Shown here: piece by piece, positions 27,701 to 41,700 of the stretch
How positions within the stretch are numbered: position 1 is the first letter of the stretch
Layout of the letters: each line of letters starts with the position of its first letter
Origin: Micromonospora sp. DSM 45708
GTDB taxonomy: Bacteria; Actinomycetota; Actinomycetes; Mycobacteriales; Micromonosporaceae
NCBI RefSeq assembly: GCF_039566955.1
Contig: NZ_CP154796.1
Coordinates: forward strand, 3,844,001 to 3,908,000
Length of the DNA stretch: 64,000 bases
Direction of reading: 5' to 3'
Program-made: the position numbers and the translations under genes
The notes under the pieces: model-generated
Told to the model about the DNA's origin: nothing
Seen by the model: only the letters and a program-made list of their open reading frames with translations
The model's database searches: none

Positions 27701-29728
27701 CACCACCCTGGCCCCATCAGCCAAAGACAGGCCACCAGCCACACACGCCGCAGCGATCTCACCCTGACTGTGCCCCACCACCGCCGCCGGAACCACACCC
27801 ACCGAACGCCACAACTGCGCCAGCGACACCATCACCGCCCACGACACCGGCTGCACCACATCCACCCGACCCAACAACACCGGATCAGCCAACACCTCCC
27901 GCAACGACCAACCCACCAACGGCGCCAACACCTCCCCACACCGCACCATCGCCTCCGCGAACACCGGCTCGGCATCCCACAACGCCAACCCCATACCCAC
28001 CCACTGCGCCCCCTGCCCCGGAAACACAAACACCGGACCCGCCGCGCTACCCCCACCAGCCGCCACACCACGCACCACCACCGGCGAAGCATCCACATCC
28101 CGCAACCCAGCCAAGAACCCGTCGGCATCCCCAGCCACCACCACCGCCCGATGCGCGAACACGGCTCGAGCCGCCAACGCCCGCCCCACCATGGCCGGCC
28201 CCACCTCAGGCCGATCCGCCACGAACCCGGCCAACCGCTGCGCCTGCGCCCGCAACGCCACCTCAGACTTAGCCGACAACAACCACGGCACCACCCCGCC
28301 GGACGGCGGGGCCGGCTCATGACCCAACGCCGGGTCCGGTACGGGATCGGCCTCCTCCAGGATGAGGTGGGCGTTGGTGCCGCTGATCCCGAACGACGAC
28401 ACCCCGGCCCGTCGTGGCCGGCCGCTGTCCGCCCATGGTGTGGCCTCGGTCAGCAACCGCACCGAGCCAGCCGACCAGTCCACGTGTGACGACGGGGCGT
28501 CTACATGCAGCGTCTTGGGCATCAGGCCGTGCCGCATCGCGAGGACCATCTTGATGATTGCGGCGACACCCGCGGCTGCCTGGGTGTGGCCGATGTTCGA
28601 CTTCACCGACCCCAACCGCAACGGCTGCCCCGCCGGCCGGTCCTGGCCATACGCGGCGATCAGCGCCTGCGCCTCAATCGGGTCACCCAACGTGGTGCCC
28701 GTGCCGTGCGCCTCCACCACGTCCACCTCGCCCGGCGACAACCGCGCATTCGCCAGAGCCTGACGGATCACCCGCTGCTGCGACGGACCATTCGGCGCAC
28801 TCAACCCGTTCGACGCACCGTCCTGATTGACCGCGCTGCCCCGCACCACCGCCAACACCTGATGCCCCCGCCGGCGAGCATCCGACAACCGCTCCAACAC
28901 AAGAATCCCAACTCCCTCACCCCAACCCGTACCGTCAGCCGCGTCCGCGAACGGCTTACACCGCCCATCCGCGGCCAAGCCGCCCTGCCGGGAAAACTCC
29001 ACGAACGCTCCCGGCGTGGCCATCACCGCTACGCCGCCGGCCAGGGCCATCGAACACTCACCCGACCGCAACGCCTGCGCCGCCAAATGCACCGCGACCA
29101 GCGACGACGAACACGCCGTATCCACCGACACCGCCGGGCCCTCCAGACCCAGGGTGTACGCCACCCGCCCCGACATGACACTCGCCGCGTTACCGGTAAG
29201 CAAGTGCCCCTCGCTACCGGTCTGCGCGTCGCCGATTATCGAGACGTAGTCCTGTCCGGTGGTACCCACATATACACCGGTGTCCGAGCCGCGCAGCCCG
29301 GACGGGTCGATCCCCGCCCGCTCCAATGCCTCCCAGGAGACCTCCAAGAGCAGTCGCTGCTGCGGATCCATCGCCACGGCCTCCCGCGGACTGATCCCGA
29401 AAAAACCCGCGTCAAACAACGCCACGCCAGTCAGGAACCCACCCTCACGGACATAACTGGTCCCCGACCGTGCCGGATCCGGGTCATACAACGACCCGAC
29501 ATCCCAACCCCGATCCATCGGCCATGGCCCGATGGCGTCGCCACCCGTGGCAATGAGATCCCAGAGCTGTTCCGGGGTATCTATGCCGGACGAGAACCGG
29601 CAGGCCATCGAGACCACGGCGATGGGTTCAGTCGCCCGATCCTGAATCTCCTGCAGGCGTCGCCGGGTCTCCAGCAGGTTGTCCGTAGCCTGTCGCAGAT
29701 ATGTCCGCAGCTTCTCATCGTTGCTCAT
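18719..29728 (-). CDS. Modular type I polyketide synthase PKS-B, modules 5-6
   Basis: Middle gene of the operon, 3,669 aa, adding two methylmalonate units. It starts with an ATG that overlaps the PKS-A stop as ATGA; GGGAGGG lies about 9 bp upstream. The N-terminal docking helix ([19 protein letters not shown]) should pair with the PKS-A C-terminus. Module 5 (about aa 33-2065) is KS-AT-DH-ER-KR-ACP, fully reducing. Module 6 (about 2081-3590) is KS-AT-KR-ACP. The last 75 aa carry the helical and acidic [13 protein letters not shown] type of C-terminal docking segment. KS5 starts with a divergent [12 protein letters not shown] instead of the [12 protein letters not shown] of the other extender KS domains, as is common for the first KS after a docking domain. 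Both AT domains have GHSQGE and YASH, predicting methylmalonyl-CoA. Confidence 0.98.
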   Translation of the reverse strand: MSNDEKLRTYLRQATDNLLETRRRLQEIQDRATEPIAVVSMACRFSSGIDTPEQLWDLIATGGDAIGPWPMDRGWDVGSLYDPDPARSGTSYVREGGFLTGVALFDAGFFGISPREAVAMDPQQRLLLEVSWEALERAGIDPSGLRGSDTGVYVGTTGQDYVSIIGDAQTGSEGHLLTGNAASVMSGRVAYTLGLEGPAVSVDTACSSSLVAVHLAAQALRSGECSMALAGGVAVMATPGAFVEFSRQGGLAADGRCKPFADAADGTGWGEGVGILVLERLSDARRRGHQVLAVVRGSAVNQDGASNGLSAPNGPSQQRVIRQALANARLSPGEVDVVEAHGTGTTLGDPIEAQALIAAYGQDRPAGQPLRLGSVKSNIGHTQAAAGVAAIIKMVLAMRHGLMPKTLHVDAPSSHVDWSAGSVRLLTEATPWADSGRPRRAGVSSFGISGTNAHLILEEADPVPDPALGHEPAPPSGGVVPWLLSAKSEVALRAQAQRLAGFVADRPEVGPAMVGRALAARAVFAHRAVVVAGDADGFLAGLRDVDASPVVVRGVAAGGGSAAGPVFVFPGQGAQWVGMGLALWDAEPVFAEAMVRCGEVLAPLVGWSLREVLADPVLLGRVDVVQPVSWAVMVSLAQLWRSVGVVPAAVVGHSQGEIAAACVAGGLSLADGARVVVLRSRAIVALSGSGGMVSVPAPLSEVQQLIAGWGEDLSVAAVNGPAQVVISGTTTACEEFVQAHAGLGVRRIAVDYASHSPQVQMIEDRLRTDLAGLRPRSGQVAFYSTLEAARVDTAGLDGGYWYRNLRHQVRFGEVIRTLTEAGHRTFVEVSPHPVLAMAVEQAGEGLVVTGTLRRDDGGRDRWLRSMAALHVAGVTIDWTPALGTGPTPPVALPTYPFQHQRYWPQTVAGGVGDARVLGQGSVDHPLLRAAVSLADGDGVVLTGRLSLSAQPWLADHAVLGSVLLAGTAYVELVMYAGDQVGCALVEELTLQTPLLLPEQGAVQVQVWVGDPGQDGRRPVNVYSRPEGVEGVGGSWVRHATGVLSPQTGRVAAGLGQWPPADARPVAVDGLYERLADGGYVYGPVFQGLRAVWRSDRDVYAEVTLPEHVGVDGFGLHPAVLDAALHPIGLTGLLGDDDGGAVLPFAWSGVRLHATGATTLRVRLTPAGDGGGIAVAVFDTAGQPVLTADSLVLRPVTTDQLAVGMPDAAQSLFAVEWVPLPDAEPVAAEPVWGWHGQVDGELPTVVVAELPAAGDAVGVVEATHAASALVLGWVQEWLADPGTEGSRLVVLTRGATDGSDLAAAGVWGLVRSAQSEHPHRFVLLDLDDDTDHDGDHGSDLGRILAAVLASGEPEVAVRAGGLYARRLTRAGGSGRLSLPGPGRLSWRLDVSEPGSLDNLAVVDCSEVVAPLAVGQVRVAVRAAGLNFRDVLVGLGMYPDPAAVMGSEAAGVVLETGPDVTGMVVGDRVFGMFNGALGPVAVTDHRLLARVPRGWSFTRAASVPIVFLTAFYALRDLAGVRSGQRILIHAAAGGVGMAAVQLARAWGLQVYATASAGKWDILRGMGVDDAHLASSRDLGFRDSFLTVTGGEGVDVVLNALAGEFVDASLDLLPRGGRFVEMGKTDVRDPARIAADRPGVVYQAFDLSEAGGDRIGQMLAEILDMFAAEILQPLPVSVFEATHAVQALRYLQAARHVGKVVLRLPAGLDSRGTVVITGGTGVLGGLVARHLVTTHGVKHLLLLSRRGPAAAGATELVGDLTELGARVRVVACDVADRDALAEVLAAVPAGHPVVGVVHTAGVLDDGVVGALTPRRLETVLRAKADAAWWLHELTRDMDLGLFVVYSSAAATFGSPGQGNYAAANAVLDALALRRQAEGLVGQSLAWGLWAQQSAMTGHLDEADLDRMRRSGILPLSPEQGLALFDAAIRTDQPQLVPIRVDLAALRRAAAGGVPPLWRTLAGGSARRAATAADAPVDLAARLAAMGVEDRQRTVLELVRAQAAVVLGHADPAAVDPDSAFRELGFDSLTAVELRNRLAAVTGLSLPATLVFDYPTPVVLAGYLLTELFGEQIDVLTPVAVGVGVDEPVAIVGMGCRYPGGVGDPEGFWRLLVEGVDAVGEFPVDRGWDVGSSDDPDPAGSGTSYVREGGFLTDAALFDAGFFGISPREAVAMDPQQRLLLEVSWEALERAGIDPSGLRGSDTGVYVGTHGQDYPTLLSVADSAGDGFSGTGNAASVMSGRVAYTLGLEGPAVSVDTACSSSLVAVHLAAQALRSGECSMALAGGVAVMATPGAFVGFSRQGGLAADGRCKPFADAADGTGWGEGVGILVLERLSDARRRGHQVLAVVRGSAVNQDGASNGLSAPNGPSQQRVIRQALANARLTPGEVDVVEAHGTGTTLGDPIEAQALIAAYGQDRPAGQPLRLGSVKSNIGHTMAAAGIAGIIKMVLAMRHRLMPKTLHVDAPSSHVDWSAGSVRLLTEATPWADSGRPRRAGVSSFGISGTNAHLILEEADPVPDPALGHEPAPPSGGVVPWLLSAKSEVALRAQAQRLAGFVADRPEVGPVVVGRALAGRSVFAHRAVVVAGDADGFLAGLRDVDVSPAVVRGVAAGVGGAGSVFVFPGQGAQWVGMGLALWDAEPVFAEAMVRCGEVLAPLVGWSLREVLADPVLLGRVDVVQPVSWAVMVSLAQLWRSVGVVPAAVVGHSQGEIAAACVAGGLSLADGARVVVLRSRAIVALSGSGGMVSVPAPLSEVQQLIAGWGGDLSVAAVNGPAQVVISGTTAACEEFVRAHAGLGVRRIAVDYASHSPQVQAIEDRLRTDLAGLRPRSGQVAFYSTLEAGRVDTAGLDGGYWYRNLRHQVRFGEVIRTLTEAGHRTFVEVSPHPVLAMAVEQAGEGLVVTGTLRRDDGGRERWLRSMAALHVAGVTIDWTPALGTGPTPPVALPTYPFQHQRFWPAVRDVSVRGGDGEFDAEFWQVVQRGDVGALASAWGVDEQGVATVLPGLAAWQRAREDRRLIDAWRYRVVWEPLTGGPEAALNGSWLVVYGADLVADEVGSGWVGRVEQILVGHGARVVRVAVDGTRVGAATALRAVVAGLDGAGWGGVVFLPGGAPVQELLALLQGLHDTDTGSDAGRVWVLTRGAVGTGRFDAPVDPVQALAWGLGVVAALEYPRLWGGLVDLPALWPEASRDAAAVARRCVAVLAGWGGQDQVAVRASGVYGRRLVRAGAVESPRVWQPRGTVLVTGGTGGLGAHVARWVAGHGAEHVVLVSRRGMDGPGVAELVGELGADGRVRVSVRGCDVADRDGLAAVLSGVGPVDAVVHAAGVGQLASIDDTDAQVAEHILAAKVAGTRNLHELLVEGSERPLDAMVLFSSNAGVWGGGGQGVYAAANAFLDAYAAQQRAAGRSVTSVAWGLWAGEGMAGQADTGQLHRRGVRGMDPQRAVQALVEAVGQGEGFLAVADVDWAQFTQAFTSARPSALLAGLPEAQAAVADAEPRPLDDSTLAAELRALTGPQRQQKILELVRTHAATALGHDSAQAIPPDRAFRELGFDSLTAVELRNRLAAVTGLPLPATLVFDHPTPIALADHLRVQLWPGEQAEAPVVAELDRLERALAGPAVDADTRAQLARRLQALVVRLTTPLPAESTAGPDTDLDEVTDDELFELVDNELGSA
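18960..23485 (-). other. PKS module 6: KS-AT(methylmalonyl)-KR-ACP
   Basis: KS about 23485-22220 with DTACSSS. AT about 22110-20920 with GHSQGE and YASH (methylmalonyl). KR about 20880-19440 is A1 type (Trp at -8, Gln at -3 from the catalytic Tyr, no LDD). This predicts an L-hydroxyl with an unepimerised alpha-methyl. ACP about 19185-18960 with GFDSL. The KR half is nearly identical in DNA to module 1. Confidence 0.93.
19330..20876 (-). repeat. Long direct repeat R1, copy in module 6 (KR)
   Basis: By eye nearly identical base for base to 48951-50497 in module 1 (offset 29,621). It covers the ACP/KR linker, the whole A1-type KR and the structural subdomain. Identity ends where module 6 goes into a methylmalonyl AT and module 1 into a malonyl AT. 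Confidence 0.88.
23385..24575 (-). repeat. Long direct repeat R3, copy in module 5/6 (KR-ACP-KS start)
   Basis: Partner of 13250-14440. On the far side module 5 continues into an ER, whereas module 7 has none, so the repeat ends where the reductive loops differ. Confidence 0.88.
23540..29630 (-). other. PKS module 5: KS-AT(methylmalonyl)-DH-ER-KR-ACP
   Basis: KS about 29630-28355 with DTACSSS. AT about 28240-27060 with GHSQGE and YASH (methylmalonyl). DH about 26980-26220 with catalytic His. ER about 25595-24610 with [13 protein letters not shown] (stereo-determining Tyr kept) and [17 protein letters not shown] about 24610-23870, B1 type with VLDD. ACP about 23770-23540 with GFDSL. Predicted outcome is a fully saturated unit with a 2S methyl. 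Confidence 0.93.
26220..27926 (-). repeat. Long direct repeat R2, copy in module 5 (AT-DH)
   Basis: Nearly identical to 38885-40591 in module 3 (offset 12,665). It covers most of the methylmalonyl AT and the DH. Identity breaks abruptly near 27930 within the AT, which suggests a conversion-tract end. Confidence 0.88.
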
Positions 29729-32700
29729 GCCGTTCGCCCTCCCTCGGAGCTTGCGATCTTGTCGAGAACGTCGAACAGCTCGTCATCTGAGGCTGCATAG
29801 GTGTCGATCACCGGGGTTGCCCCGTGGCCGCCCGTCTGGGCCTCGAGCCTGCGCACCAGCTCACGCAGGCGGTCCGCCAGCTTCGTCGGATCTCTGCCAT
29901 CGCCCGAGGCAAACCTGCGTATAGCCTGCTCGATCCGGTCCAAGTCGGACTCCAGAGCATTTGCGGGCGCCTTCTCCTCTGGCACAACTCGCGTCCACAG
30001 CTCGCGGCTGAGTTCGGCGGGGGTGGGGTAGTCGAAGACCAGCGTGGCCGGCAACGACAGGCCGGTCGCGGCGGCCAGCCGGTTACGCAGCTCCACCGCG
30101 GTCAACGAGTCGAAGCCGAGTTCGCGGAATGCGCTGTCCGGGTCGATCATCGTTGGGTCGGGATGGCCGAGTACGACGGCGGCTTGTATTCGTACCAGTT
30201 CCAGGACTGTTCGCTGGCGTTCCTCGACGCCCATAGCGGCCAGCCTGGTGGTCAGGTCCATCTGGGTGTCGGTTGTGGTTGCCGTCCGGCGGGCGAAGCC
30301 GCCGGCCAATGTCCGCCACAACGGTGGCAGGCCACCGGCCCCGGTACGACGTAGCGCGGCCATGTCGACCCGGATCGGTACGAGTTGCGGCTGGTTGGTG
30401 CGTATTGCCGTGTCGAACAGTGCCAGGCCCTGCTCGGAGGAGAGGGGAAGGATGCCGGTGCGTCGCATTCGGTCCAGGTCGGCCTCGTCGAGATGCCCGG
30501 TCATCGCTGACTGCTGGGCCCACAGCCCCCACGCCAACGACTGCCCCACCAGACCCTCGGCCTGCCGCCGCAGCGCCAAGGCATCCAGGACCGCGTTGGC
30601 CGCGGCGTAGTTTCCCTGCCCCGGTGACCCGAACGTGGCCGCCGCCGACGAATACACCACGAACAACCCGAGATCCATGTCCCGGGTCAGCTCATGCAGC
30701 CACCACGCCGCATCCGCCTTCGCCCGCAACACCGTCTCCAGCCGCTGCGGCGTCAACGCCTCGACCACCCCGTCATCAAGCACGCCCGCGGTGTGCACCA
30801 CCCCCACCACCGGATGCCCGGCCGGCACCGCCGCCAACACCTCAGCCAGGGCGTTGCGGTCAGCGACGTCACACGCCACCACCTGCACCCGCACGCCCAG
30901 CTCCGTCAGGTCACCGACCAGCTCCGCCGCCCCCGCCGCGGCCGAGCCCCGCCGGGACAACAACAACAGGTGCCTGACCCCGTGTGTGGTGACCAGATGC
31001 CGGGCCACCAAACCACCCAACACACCGGTCCCGCCGGTGATCACCACCGTGCCACGCGGGTCCAGCCCGGCCGGTAGCCGCAGCACGACCTTGCCCACGT
31101 GGCGGGCCGCCTGCAGATAACGCAGGGCCTGCACGGCGTGGGCTGCTTCGAATACGTTCACGGGTAGTGGTTGGAGGATCTCCGCGGTAAACATGTCCAT
31201 GATCTCGGCCAGCATCTGCCCGATCCGGTCAGCACCGACGTCGGGCAGGTTGAACGCCTGGTACGCCACCCCGGGGTGGTCCGCGGCGACCCGGGCCGCA
31301 TCCCGTACGTCGGTCTTACCCATCTCCACGAACCGGCCACCACGGGGCAGCAGGTCCAGCGACGCGTCCACGAATTCACCGGTCAGGGCGTTGAGCACCA
31401 TGTCCACACCCTGTCCCCGGGTCGCGGTCAGGAAGCTGCGGCGGAAGTCCAGATTGCGGGAAGAGGCCAGGTGCGTATCGTCCACACCCATCCCGCGCAG
31501 GGTGTCCCACTTACCGGCGCTCGCGGTGGCGTACACCTGCAATCCCCAGGCATGGGCCAGTTGCACCGCGGCCATCCCCACCCCACCGGCCGCGGCATGG
31601 ATCAGGATCCGCTGCCCCGCCCGCACATCGGCCAGATCCCGCAACGCGTAATACGCGGTCAGGAACACGATCGGCGTCGACGCCGCCCGAGTGAACGACC
31701 AGCCCTGCGGGACCCGGGCCAGGAGACGATGATCGGTGACCGCCACCGGCGCCAACGCACCGTTGAACATCCCGAACACCCGATCCCCGACCACCATCCC
31801 CGTCACGTCCGGGCCGGTCTCGATCACCACTCCGGCCGCTTCGCTGCCCATCACCGCGGTCGGATCCGGGGACATACCCAGCCCGAGCCACACGTCCCGG
31901 AAGTTGAGCCCCGCTGCTCGCACCGCAACCCGTACCTGCCCAGCCGCCAACGGCGCGACCGCCTCCGGACAATCCAGCACCGTCAGGTTGTCCAAACTGC
32001 CCGGCTCCGACACATCCAGACGCCACGACAATCGCTCGGCGCCGGGCAGGGATAGCCGGCCAGTACTACCGGCTCGGGTCAACCGCCGGGTGTACAGGTC
32101 ACCGGCGCGTACCGCGATCTCCGGCTCGTCACTGTCGAGCACTGCGGTCAGGAGTCTGCCTAGTTCGCGTCCGGGGTCGGTGTCGTCGTCGAGGTCGAGC
32201 AGGACGAACCGGTTGGGGTGCTCGGACTGCGCGGAACGGACCAGACCCCACACCGCAGCCGCGGCCAGGTCACTACCATCGGTAGCGCCACGAGTGACCA
32301 CCACCAACCGGGAACCGTCCGTGTCCGCATCAGCCAACCAGTCCTGGACCCAACCCAACACCAACGCGCTCACCGCGTGCGTGGCCTCGACAACACCCAC
32401 AGCATCGCCCGCAGCCGGTAGCTCGGCCACCACCACCGCGGGCAGCTCACCATCAACCTGCCCATGCCATCCCCAGACCGGTTCGGCAGCCACCGGTTCC
32501 GCGTCCGGCAGCGGCACCCACTCCACCGCGAACAGCGACTGCGCCGCATCCGGCATCCCGACGCCCAGTTGGTCGGTGGTCACCGGCCGCAACACCAGCG
32601 AGTCCGCGGTCAGCACCGGCTGGCCGGCGGTGTCGAACACCGCCACCGCGATAGCACCGTCGTCGGCGGGTGTCAGCCGGACCCGTAGCGTGGTCGCCCC

Positions 32701-35700
32701 GGTCGCGTGCAGCCGCACCCCACTCCACGCGAACGGCAACACCGCCCCGCCATCGTCGTCGCCGAGCAGCCCGGTCAACCCGATCGGGTGCAACGCCGCG
32801 TCCAACACCGCCGGATGCAACCCGAACCCGCCGGTCTCGACGTGCTCGGGCAGCGTCACCTCGGCATACACATCACGCTCGCCACGCCACACCGCCCGAA
32901 GGCCTTGGAACACCGGCCCGTACACGTACCCGCCGTCGGCCAACCGTTCATACAACCCGTCGACAGCCACCGGTCGCGCGTCGGCCGGTGGCCACTGCCC
33001 CAACCCCGCCGCAACCCGACCCGTCTGCGGGCTCAACACACCCGTGGCATGCCGAACCCACGAACCCCCCACACCCTCCGCGCCCTCCGGCCGGGAGTAC
33101 ACGTTGACCGGCCGTCGACCATCCTGGCCGGGATCACCGACCCACACCTGCACCTGCACTGCACCCTGCTCGGGCAGCAGCAACGGGGTCTGCAGCGTCA
33201 ACTCCTCGACCAGGGCACAACCGACCTGGTCGCCGGCGTACATCACCAACTCCACGTATGCCGTGCCCGCCAACAACACCGAACCCAACACCGCATGATC
33301 GGCCAGCCACGGCTGCGCCGACAGCGACAACCGGCCGGTCAACACCACCCCGTCCCCATCAGCCAACGACACCGCCGCACGCAACAACGGATGATCAACC
33401 GAACCCTGCCCCAACACCCGAGCATCGCCCACACCGCCGGCCACGGTCTGCGGCCAGTACCGCTGGTGCTGGAACGGGTAGGTAGGCAGGGCAACCGGCG
33501 GGGTCGGGCCGGTGCCCAGTGCCGGGGTCCAGTCGATGGTGACACCGGCAACGTGCAGGGCGGCCATCGACCGTAGCCAACGGTCGCGTCCACCGTCGTC
33601 ACGACGCAGCGTGCCCGTCACCACCAGGCCCTCACCGGCCTGCTCCACCGCCATCGCCAACACCGGATGCGGACTAACCTCCACGAACGTCCGATGACCA
33701 GCCTCAGTCAGCGTCCGGATCACCTCACCGAACCGAACCTGGTGCCGCAGATTCCGATACCAGTAACCACCATCAAGACCAGCAGTGTCGACCCGCGCCG
33801 CCTCCAGCGTCGAATAGAACGCCACCTGCCCGCTACGAGGCCGCAGACCAGCCAAATCCCTGCGCAACCGATCCTCGATCGCCTGCACCTGCGGCGAATG
33901 CGAGGCGTAATCCACCGCTATCCGCCGAACCCCCAACCCCGCATGCGCCTGGACGAACTCCTCACACGCGACCGTGGTACCAGACACCACCACCTGCGCC
34001 GGACCATTGACCGCCGCGACCGACAGGTCCCCACCCCACCCGCCGATCAGCTGCTGCACCTCGTCCAACGGTGCGGGCACCGACACCATGCCCCCCGACC
34101 CCGACAACGCCACGATCGCCCGGCTCCGCAACACCACCACCCTGGCCCCATCAGCCAAAGACAGACCACCAGCCACACACGCCGCAGCGATCTCACCCTG
34201 ACTGTGCCCCACCACCGCCGCCGGAACCACACCCACCGAACGCCACAACTGCGCCAGCGACACCATCACCGCCCACGACACCGGCTGCACCACATCCACC
34301 CGACCCAACAACACCGGATCAGCCAACACCTCCCGCAACGACCAACCCACCAACGGCGCCAACACCTCCCCACACCGCACCATCGCCTCCGCGAACACCG
34401 GCTCGGCATCCCACAACGCCAACCCCATACCCACCCACTGCGCCCCCTGCCCCGGAAACACAAACACCGCACCCGCCGCACCACCCACACCAGCCGCCAC
34501 ACCACGCACCACCGCAGGCGAAGCATCCACATCCCGCAACCCAGCCAGATCCTGCAACCCGGCCAGGAACCCGTCCACCTCCCCGGCCACCACCACCGCC
34601 CGATGCGCAAACACCGACCGGCCCGCCAACGCCCGCCCCACCACCACCGGCCCCACCTCAGGCCGATCCGCCACGAACCCCGCCAACCGCTGCGCCTGCG
34701 CCCGCAACGCCACCTCAGACTTAGCCGACAACAACCACGGCACCACCCCACCGCCCGGCGGGGCCGGCGAATCCTGGCCAGAGCCCGCCGGGTCAGCCGG
34801 TGCGACCTGCAGCAGTTCGAACGGTTCGGCTTCTTCGAGGATGAGGTGGGCGTTGGTGCCGCTGATCCCGAACGACGACACCCCAGCCCGCCGTGGCCGC
34901 CCGCTGTCCGCCCATGGTGTGGCCTCGGTCAGCAGCTGCACCGAGCCGGCCGACCAGTCCACATGGGTGGACGGGGTGTCCACGTGCAGCGTCTTGGGCA
35001 TCAAGCCGTGCCGCATCGCGAGGACCATCTTGATGATCCCAGCGACACCCGCGGCTGCCATGGTGTGGCCGATGTTCGACTTCACCGACCCCAACCGCAA
35101 CGGCTGCCCCGCCGGCCGGTCCTGGCCATACGCGGCGATCAGCGCCTGCGCCTCGATCGGATCACCCAGCGTGGTACCCGTGCCATGCGCCTCCACCACA
35201 TCCACCTCGCCCGGCGTCAGCCGCGCGTTGGCCAGCGCCTGACGGATCACCCGCTGCTGCGACGGACCGTTCGGCGCACTCAACCCGTTCGACGCACCGT
35301 CCTGATTGACCGCGCTGCCCCGCACCACCGCCAACACCTGATGCCCGCGCCGGCGAGCATCCGACAACCGCTCCAACACCACAATTCCGACGCCCTCACC
35401 CCAACCCGTGCCGTCAGCCGCATCCGCGAACGGCTTACACCGCCCGTCAGCGGCCAACCCGCCCTGCCGGGAAAACTCCACAAACGTCCCTGGAGTGGCC
35501 ATCACCGCTACGCCGCCGGCCAGAGCCATCGAACACTCACCCGACCGCAACGCCTGCGCCGCCAAATGCACCGCCACCAACGACGACGAACACGCCGTAT
35601 CCACCGACACCGCCGGGCCCTCCAGACCCAGGGTGTACGCCACCCGCCCCGACATGACACTCGCCGCGTTACCGGTACCGGAGAATCCATCCCCCGCAGA

Positions 35701-38700
35701 ATCCGCCACACTCAACAACGTCGGATAGTCCTGCCCATGGGTGCCGACATACACGCCGGTGTCCGACCCGCGTAGCCCCGACGGGTCGATCCCCGCCCGC
35801 TCCAACGCCTCCCAGGAAACCTCCAACAACAACCGCTGCTGCGGATCCATCGCCACAGCCTCCCGCGGACTGATCCCGAAGAACCCCGCATCGAACAACG
35901 CCGCGTCAGTCAGGAACCCACCCTCGCGGACATAACTGGTCCCCGACCCCGCCGGATCCGAGTCATCCGACGACCCGACATCCCAACCCCGATCCACCGG
36001 GAACTCACCCACCGCGTCAACACCCTCGACCAGCAACCGCCAAAACCCCTCCGGGTCACCAACCCCACCCGGATACCGACACCCCATCCCCACAATCGCC
36101 ACCGGCTCATCAACACCCACACCGACCACCAGCGGCGCGACGGCCACGGCAGCGTTCTTACCAAGCAGCAGGTCCGTCAGATGGTCGGTCAACACCTCCG
36201 CACTGGGGTAGTCGAAGACCAGCGTGGCCGGCAGCGACAGTCCGATCGCGGCAGCCAACCGGTTACGCAACTCCACCGCAGTCAACGAGTCGAACCCGAG
36301 CTCACGGAACGCGCTGCCCGGATCAACCGCCGCGGGGTCGGCATGGCCAAGCACGACCGCAGCTTGTGCGCGTACCAGTTCCAGGACTGTCCGTTCGCGT
36401 TCCTCGACTCCCATAGCGGCCAACCTGGTGGCCAGATCCACCCGCGTATCGGTTGTGGTTGCCGTGCGGCGGGCGAAGCCGCCGGCCAACGTCCGCCACA
36501 ACGGCGGCAGGCCGCCGGCGGCGGCTCGGCGCAGCGCGGCCAGCTCCACCCGGATCGGCACGAGCTGCGGCTGGTCAGTATGTATCGCCGTGTCGAACAA
36601 CGCCAGGCCCTGCTCAGGGGACAGGGGAAGGATGCCGGCGCGTCGCATCCGGTCCAGGTCGGCCTCGTCGAGATGCCCGGTCATCGCCGACTGCTGGGCC
36701 CACAGCCCCCACGCCAACGACTGGCCGACCAGGCCGGCGGTCTGTCGTCGTAGTGCCAGGGCGTCCAGGACGGCGTTGGCCGCGGCGTAGTTGCCCTGCC
36801 CCGGTGACCCGAGCGTGGCCGCCGCCGACGAATACACCACGAACAACCCGAGATCCATGTCCCGGGTCAGTTCGTGCAACCACCACGCCGCATCCGCCTT
36901 CGCCCGCAACACCGTCTCCAGCCGCTGCGGCGTCAACGCCTCGACCACCCCGTCATCGAGCACGCCCGCGGTGTGCACCACCCCGACCATCGGATGCTCA
37001 GCCGGCACCGCCGCCAACACCTCGGCCAGAGCATCCCGGTCAGCGACGTCACACGCGGTCACCTGCACCCGCGCACCCAGCTCCGTCAGGTCACCGACCA
37101 ACTCGGTCGCCCCGGCCGCGGCCGGACCCCGCCGGGACAACAACAACAGATGCCTGACCCCATGCGCGGTGACCAGATGCCGGGCCACCAAACCACCCAA
37201 CACCCCGGTCCCACCAGTGACCACCACCGTGCCACGCGGGTCCAGCCCGGCCGGTAGCCGCAGCACCACCTTGCCCACATGACGGGCCGCCTGCAGATAA
37301 CGCAAGGCCTGCACTGCGTGAGTCGCCTCGAACACACTCACCGGCAGCGGCTGAAGAACCTCCGCGGCGAACATGTCCAGGATCTCGGCCAGCATCTGCC
37401 CGATCCGGTCACCACCAGCGTCGGACAGGTCGAACGCCTGATACACCACCCCGGGACGGTCCGCGGCGATCCGAGCCGGGTCCCGCACGTCGGTCTTACC
37501 CATCTCCACGAACCGGCCACCGCAGGGCAGCAGGTCCAACGACGCGTCCACGAACTCCCCGGCCAGCGCGTTGAGGACCACATCCACACCCTCCCCACCG
37601 GTCACGGTCAGGAAGCTGTCGCGGAAGCCCAGATCGCGGGAAGAGGCGAGGTGCGCGTCGTCCACACCCATCCCGCGCAGGATGTCCCACTTACCGGCGC
37701 TCGCGGTGGCGTACACCTGCAACCCCCACGCCCGAGCCAGCTGCACCGCGGCCATCCCCACCCCACCTGCCGCAGCATGGATCAGAATCCGCTGCCCTGA
37801 CCGCACACCCGCCAGATCCCGCAACGCGTAATACGCGGTCAGGAACACGATCGGCGTCGACGCCGCCCGAGTGAAAGACCACCCCTGCGGGACCCGGGCC
37901 AGGAGACGATGATCGGTGACCGCCACCGGCCCCAACGCACCGTTGAACATCCCGAACACCCGATCCCCGACCACCATCCCCGTCACGTCCGGGCCGGTCT
38001 CGAGCACCACTCCGGCCGCTTCGCTGCCCATCACCGCAGCCGGATCCGGATACATACCCAACCCGACCAACACATCCCGGAAGTTCAACCCCGCCGCCCG
38101 CACCGCAACCCGCACCTGACCAACCGCCAACGGCGCCACCACCTCCGAACAATCCACCACCGCCAGATTGTCCAAACTGCCCGGCTCCGACACATCCAGA
38201 CGCCACGACAACCGACCAGGACCAGGCAGAGACAGCCGGCCACTACCACCGGCTCGGGTCAACCGCCGGGCATACAGGCCACCAGCCCGAACCGCGACCT
38301 CCGGCTCACCGCTGGCGAGCACCGCCGTCAGGATCCTGCCCAGGTCGGTGCCATGGCCGGTGCCGTGGTCAGTGCCGTGGTCAGTGCCGTGGTCAGTGTG
38401 ATCGTCGAGGTCGAGCAGGATGAATCGGCGAGGGTGTTCGGACTGCGCGGAACGGACCAGACCCCACACCGCAGCCGCGGCCAGGTCACTGCCATCGGTA
38501 GCGCCACGGGTGAGCACCACCAGGCGGGAACCCTCCGTGGCCACATCGGCCAGCCACTCCTGCACCCAACCCAACACCAACGCGCTCGCCGCATGCGTGG
38601 CCTCAACAACACCGACACCATCGCCCGCAGCTGGTAGCTCGGCGACCACAACGGTGGGCAGCTCACCATCAACCCGCCCATGCCATCCCCAGACCGGTTC

Positions 38701-41700
38701 GGCAGCCACCGACGCGGTGTCGGGTTCCGCATCGGGTAGCGGCACCCATTCCACGGCGAACAGTGACTGCGCCGCGTCCAGTACCCCGGCGCCCAGTTGG
38801 TCGGTGGTCACCGGCCGCAACACCAACGAGTCCGCAGTCAGCACCGGCTGGCCGGCGGTGTCGAACACCGCCACCGCGATACCACCGCCGTCGCCGGCCG
38901 GTGTCAGCCGGACCCGTAGCGTGGTCGCCCCGGTCGCGTGCAGCCGCACCCCACTCCACGCGAACGGCAACACCGCCCCGCCATCGTCGTCGCCGAGCAG
39001 CCCGGTCAACCCGATCGGATGCAACGCCGCGTCCAACACCGCCGGATGCAACCCGAACCCATCCACCCCGACGTGCTCGGGCAGTGTCACCTCGGCGTAC
39101 ACATCCCGGTCGGAACGCCACACCGCCCGCAAACCCTGAAACACCGGCCCGTACACGTACCCGCCGTCGGCCAACCGTTCATACAGACCATCAACAGCCA
39201 CCGGTCGCGCGTCGGCCGGTGGCCACTGCCCCAACCCCGCCGCAACCCGACCCGTCTGCGGGCTCAACACACCCGTGGCATGCCGAACCCACGAACCCCC
39301 CACACCCTCCACACCCTCCGGCCGGGAGTACACGTTGACCGGCCGTCGACCATCCTGGCCGGGATCACCGACCCACACCTGCACCTGCACTGCACCCTGC
39401 TCGGGCAGCAACAACGGGGTCTGCAGCGTCAACTCCTCGACCAGGGCACAGCCCACCTGGTCGCCGGCGTACATCACCAACTCCACATACGCCGTGCCCG
39501 CCAACAACACCGAACCCAACACCGCATGATCGGCCAACCACGGCTGCGCCGACAGCGACAACCGGCCGGTCAACACCACCCCGTCCCCATCAGCCAACGA
39601 CACCGCCGCACGCAACAACGGATGATCAACCGAACCCTGCCCCAACACCCGAGCATCGCCCACACCGCCGGCCACGGTCTGCGGCCAGTACCGCTGGTGC
39701 TGGAACGGGTAGGTAGGCAGGGCAACCGGCGGGGTCGGGCCGGTGCCCAGTGCCGGGGTCCAGTCGATGGTGACACCGGCAACGTGCAGGGCGGCCATCG
39801 ACCGTAGCCAACGGTCGCGTCCACCGTCGTCACGACGCAGCGTGCCCGTCACCACCAGGCCCTCACCGGCCTGCTCCACCGCCATCGCCAACACCGGATG
39901 CGGACTAACCTCCACGAACGTCCGATGACCAGCCTCAGTCAGCGTCCGGATCACCTCACCGAACCGAACCTGGTGCCGCAGATTCCGATACCAGTAACCA
40001 CCATCAAGACCAGCGGTGTCGACCCGCGCCGCCTCCAGCGTCGAATAGAACGCCACCTGCCCGCTACGAGGCCGCAGACCAGCCAAATCCGTGCGCAACC
40101 GGTCCTCGATCATCTGCACCTGCGGCGAATGCGAGGCGTAATCCACCGCGATCCGCCGAACCCCCAACCCCGCGTGGGCCTGGACGAACTCCTCACACGC
40201 GGTCGTGGTACCAGAGATCACCACCTGCGCCGGACCGTTGACCGCCGCGACCGACAGGTCCTCACCCCACCCGGCAATCAACTGCTGCACCTCGGACAAC
40301 GGTGCGGGCACCGACACCATGCCCCCCGACCCCGACAACGCCACGATCGCCCGGCTCCGCAACACCACCACCCTGGCCCCATCAGCCAAAGACAGGCCAC
40401 CAGCCACACACGCCGCAGCGATCTCACCCTGACTGTGCCCCACCACCGCCGCCGGAACCACACCCACCGAACGCCACAACTGCGCCAGCGACACCATCAC
40501 CGCCCACGACACCGGCTGCACCACATCCACCCGACCCAACAACACCGGATCAGCCAACACCTCCCGCAACGACCAACCCACCAACGGCGCCAAAGCCTGC
40601 GCACACCGCGCCATGGCCTGCGCGAACACCGGCTCGGCATCCCACAACGCCAACCCCATACCCACCCACTGCGCCCCCTGCCCCGGAAACACAAACACCG
40701 GACCCGCCGCGCTACCCCCACCCGCCGCCACACCACGCACCACCACCGGCGAAGCATCCACATCCCGCAACCCAGCCAAGAACCCGTCGGCATCCCCAGC
40801 CACCACCACCGCCCGATGCGCGAACACCGACCGGCCCGCCAACGCCCGCCCCACCACCACCGGCCCCACCTCAGGCCGATCCGCCACGAACCCCGCCAGC
40901 CGCTGCGCCTGCGCCCGCAACGCCACCTCAGACTTAGCCGACAACAACCACGGCACCACCCCACCGCCCGGCGGGGCCGGCGAATCCTGGCCAGAGCCCG
41001 CCGGGTCAGCCGGTGCGACCTGCGGCAGTTCGAACGGTTCGGTCTCTTCGGGGATCTGGAGCGGTTCGGGCTCTTCGAGGATGAGGTGGGCGTTGGTGCC
41101 GCTGATCCCGAACGAGGACACCCCGGCCCGTCGTGGCCGGCCGTTACCTGGCCATGGTGCGGCCTCGGTCAGCAGCCGCACCGACCCCGCCGACCAGTCC
41201 ACATGCGTGGAGGGGGTGTCCACGTGCAGCGTCTTGGGCATCAACCGGTGCCGCATGGCGAGGACCATTTTGATGATCCCGGCGACGCCGGCGGCTGCCT
41301 GGGTGTGGCCGATGTTCGACTTCACCGACCCCAACCGCAACGGCTGCTCCGCGGGCCGGTCCTGGCCGTATGCGGCGATGAGTGCTTGTGCTTCGATCGG
41401 GTCACCCAGCGTGGTGCCGGTGCCGTGTGCTTCCACCACGTCGACGTCGCCGGGCGTCAGCCGCGCGTTGGCCAAGGCCTGACGGATCACCCGCTGCTGC
41501 GACGGCCCGTTCGGGGCACTCAACCCGTTGGAGGCGCCGTCCTGGTTGACCGCGCTGCCCCGCACCACCGCCAACACCTGATGCCCCCGCCGGCGAGCAT
41601 CCGACAACCGCTCCAACACCAGGATTCCGACACCTTCACCCCAGCCCGTGCCGTCAGCCGCGTCCGCGAACGGTTTGCACCGCCCGTCGGCGGCCAACCC

